DNA of 64,000 nt from Flectonema sp. DT1601 (lineage: Eukaryota; Euglenozoa; Diplonemea; Diplonemida; Diplonemidae): positions 1,111,374-1,175,373 of the forward strand of contig OZ025806.1 of assembly GCA_964019425.1 (NCBI GenBank), written 5' to 3'. This document shows, piece after piece, positions 61,739 through 64,000 of this stretch (its first letter is position 1; each line of letters starts with the position of its first letter). The notes beneath the pieces were generated by a model. That model searched no databases. It worked only from the letters and a program-made list of their open reading frames with translations, and was not told the DNA's origin. Both the position numbers and the translations under genes were made by a program.

Positions 61739-64000
61739 AACCCGCAAACCCGCAAACCCGCAAACCCGCAAACCCGCAAACCCGCAAACCCGCAAACCCG
61801 CAAACCCGCAAACCCGCAAACCCGCAAACCCGCAAACCCGCAAACCCGCAAACCCGCAAACCCGCAAACCCGCAAACCCGCAAACCCGCAAACCCGCAAA
61901 CCCGCAAACCCGCAAACCCGCAAACCCGCAAACCCGCAAACCCGCAAACCCGCAAACCCGCAAACCCGCAAACCCGCAAACCCGCAAACCCGCAAACCCG
62001 CAAACCCGCAAACCCGCAAACCCGCAAACCCGCAAACCCGCAAACCCGCAAACCCGCAAACCCGCAAACCCGCAAACCCGCAAACCCGCAAACCCGCAAA
62101 CCCGCAAACCCGCAAACCCGCAAACCCGCAAACCCGCAAACCCGCAAACCCGCAAACCCGCAAACCCGCAAACCCGCAAACCCGCAAACCCGCAAACCCG
62201 CAAACCCGCAAACCCGCAAACCCGCAAACCCGCAAACCCGCAAACCCGCAAACCCGCAAACCCGCAAACCCGCAAACCCGCAAACCCGCAAACCCGCAAA
62301 CCCGCAAACCCGCAAACCCGCAAACCCGCAAACCCGCAAACCCGCAAACCCGCAAACCCGCAAACCCGCAAACCCGCAAACCCGCAAACCCGCAAACCCG
62401 CAAACCCGCAAACCCGCAAACCCGCAAACCCGCAAACCCGCAAACCCGCAAACCCGCAAACCCGCAAACCCGCAAACCCGCAAACCCGCAAACCCGCAAA
62501 CCCGCAAACCCGCAAACCCGCAAACCCGCAAACCCGCAAACCCGCAAACCCGCAAACCCGCAAACCCGCAAACCCGCAAACCCGCAAACCCGCAAACCCG
62601 CAAACCCGCAAACCCGCAAACCCGCAAACCCGCAAACCCGCAAACCCGCAAACCCGCAAACCCGCAAACCCGCAAACCCGCAAACCCGCAAACCCGCAAA
62701 CCCGCAAACCCGCAAACCCGCAAACCCGCAAACCCGCAAACCCGCAAACCCGCAAACCCGCAAACCCGCAAACCCGCAAACCCGCAAACCCGCAAACCCG
62801 CAAACCCGCAAACCCGCAAACCCGCAAACCCGCAAACCCGCAAACCCGCAAACCCGCAAACCCGCAAACCCGCAAACCCGCAAACCCGCAAACCCGCAAA
62901 CCCGCAAACCCGCAAACCCGCAAACCCGCAAACCCGCAAACCCGCAAACCCGCAAACCCGCAAACCCGCAAACCCGCAAACCCGCAAACCCGCAAACCCG
63001 CAAACCCGCAAACCCGCAAACCCGCAAACCCGCAAACCCGCAAACCCGCAAACCCGCAAACCCGCAAACCCGCAAACCCGCAAACCCGCAAACCCGCAAA
63101 CCCGCAAACCCGCAAACCCGCAAACCCGCAAACCCGCAAACCCGCAAACCCGCAAACCCGCAAACCCGCAAACCCGCAAACCCGCAAACCCGCAAACCCG
63201 CAAACCCGCAAACCCGCAAACCCGCAAACCCGCAAACCCGCAAACCCGCAAACCCGCAAACCCGCAAACCCGCAAACCCGCAAACCCGCAAACCCGCAAA
63301 CCCGCAAACCCGCAAACCCGCAAACCCGCAAACCCGCAAACCCGCAAACCCGCAAACCCGCAAACCCGCAAACCCGCAAACCCGCAAACCCGCAAACCCG
63401 CAAACCCGCAAACCCGCAAACCCGCAAACCCGCAAACCCGCAAACCCGCAAACCCGCAAACCCGCAAACCCGCAAACCCGCAAACCCGCAAACCCGCAAA
63501 CCCGCAAACCCGCAAACCCGCAAACCCGCAAACCCGCAAACCCGCAAACCCGCAAACCCGCAAACCCGCAAACCCGCAAACCCGCAAACCCGCAAACCCG
63601 CAAACCCGCAAACCCGCAAACCCGCAAACCCGCAAACCCGCAAACCCGCAAACCCGCAAACCCGCAAACCCGCAAACCCGCAAACCCGCAAACCCGCAAA
63701 CCCGCAAACCCGCAAACCCGCAAACCCGCAAACCCGCAAACCCGCAAACCCGCAAACCCGCAAACCCGCAAACCCGCAAACCCGCAAACCCGCAAACCCG
63801 CAAACCCGCAAACCCGCAAACCCGCAAACCCGCAAACCCGCAAACCCGCAAACCCGCAAACCCGCAAACCCGCAAACCCGCAAACCCGCAAACCCGCAAA
63901 CCCGCAAACCCGCAAACCCGCAAACCCGCAAACCCGCAAACCCGCAAACCCGCAAACCCGCAAACCCGCAAACCCGCAAACCCGCAAACCCGCAAACCCG
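61739..64000 (+). repeat. Perfect (CCCGCAAA)n array, about 283 copies, open at the window end
   Basis: 2262 bp of an 8-bp unit without visible variation. Its G-rich strand (TTTGCGGG) reads leftward, away from the window's right edge, opposite to the orientation of a telomere capping a right-hand chromosome end. Large open frames on both strands here are only the repeat translated. It may be a satellite, an internal telomere-like tract, or an assembly join. Confidence 0.95.

Noticed and set aside
61667-63995. Three - strand ORFs of 755-770 residues (MRVCGFAGL...)
   Set aside because: They are the 8-bp repeat read in three frames. An 8-bp unit without stop triplets is open in every frame on this strand.
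61739-64000. Right-hand chromosome telomere
   Set aside because: The + strand is the C-rich strand here, whereas a right-hand telomere should be G-rich on the + strand; euglenozoan telomeres I know of are TTAGGG. It is kept only as a telomere-like or satellite repeat.

Overview
The window is nuclear DNA of a euglenozoan, most likely a diplonemid or close relative. Four things point there. Every host gene from 0 to 24 kb is on the + strand. Nearly every host start codon sits 8-14 nt (five times exactly 11 nt) after a 3' splice acceptor AG, as expected where mRNAs receive a trans-spliced leader. One host gene also has four ordinary GT-AG introns of about 70 bp, which kinetoplastids almost entirely lack. 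Most telling, a complete 39-nt spliced-leader-like exon lies at 29223-29261; it begins AACCAACG and ends TTTCTGTACTTTATTG. From memory it is very close to the diplonemid spliced leader and related to the kinetoplastid one.

Layout. 0-24.5 kb is an AT-rich host gene cluster: partial polyprenol reductase (SRD5A3-like), a receptor-like protein with a bacterial-type solute-binding ectodomain and a degenerate cyclase domain, a spliced leucine-rich-repeat protein, a bromodomain protein, a DHHC palmitoyltransferase, an ankyrin-glutaminase, a sphingosine-1-phosphate phosphatase, a TDP-glucose 4,6-dehydratase, a 67-residue small protein and a JMJD7-like JmjC hydroxylase. They form no obvious pathway; they look like neighbours in a one-directional transcription unit. 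Two gene-free stretches (4.1-8.0 kb and 16.0-18.8 kb) separate them. A tRNA-Asp gene on the - strand closes this part.

24.6-61.7 kb is a head-to-tail cluster of four non-LTR retrotransposon (LINE) units, all on the + strand. E1 (about 24.65-28.9 kb) is GC-rich and encodes an OTU protease, zinc fingers, a USP deubiquitinase and RNase H-like modules, but no reverse transcriptase. E2 has an intact 2840-residue ORF joining OTU, zinc fingers, reverse transcriptase, restriction-like endonuclease, USP and RNase H1-type modules. It is preceded by 26.4 apparently perfect copies of a 462-bp repeat, and this array begins with the spliced-leader exon, joined exactly where each repeat carries a splice acceptor. 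E3 (about 52.1-58.1 kb) is an apparently whole APE-type LINE with RNase H, its two ORFs overlapping as ATGA. E4 (about 58.1-61.7 kb) is an APE-type LINE with a glutamine-rich ORF1, a 2A-like GDVERNPGP motif just after an in-frame TGA, and an endonuclease domain cut off by the final feature.

61.74-64.0 kb is a perfect 8-bp array (CCCGCAAA)n that runs off the window.

Most notable: direct evidence that a trans-spliced RNA was copied back into the genome; LINEs carrying two unrelated deubiquitinase-type proteases; an RT-less relative that keeps both proteases; and a possible stop-plus-2A junction.
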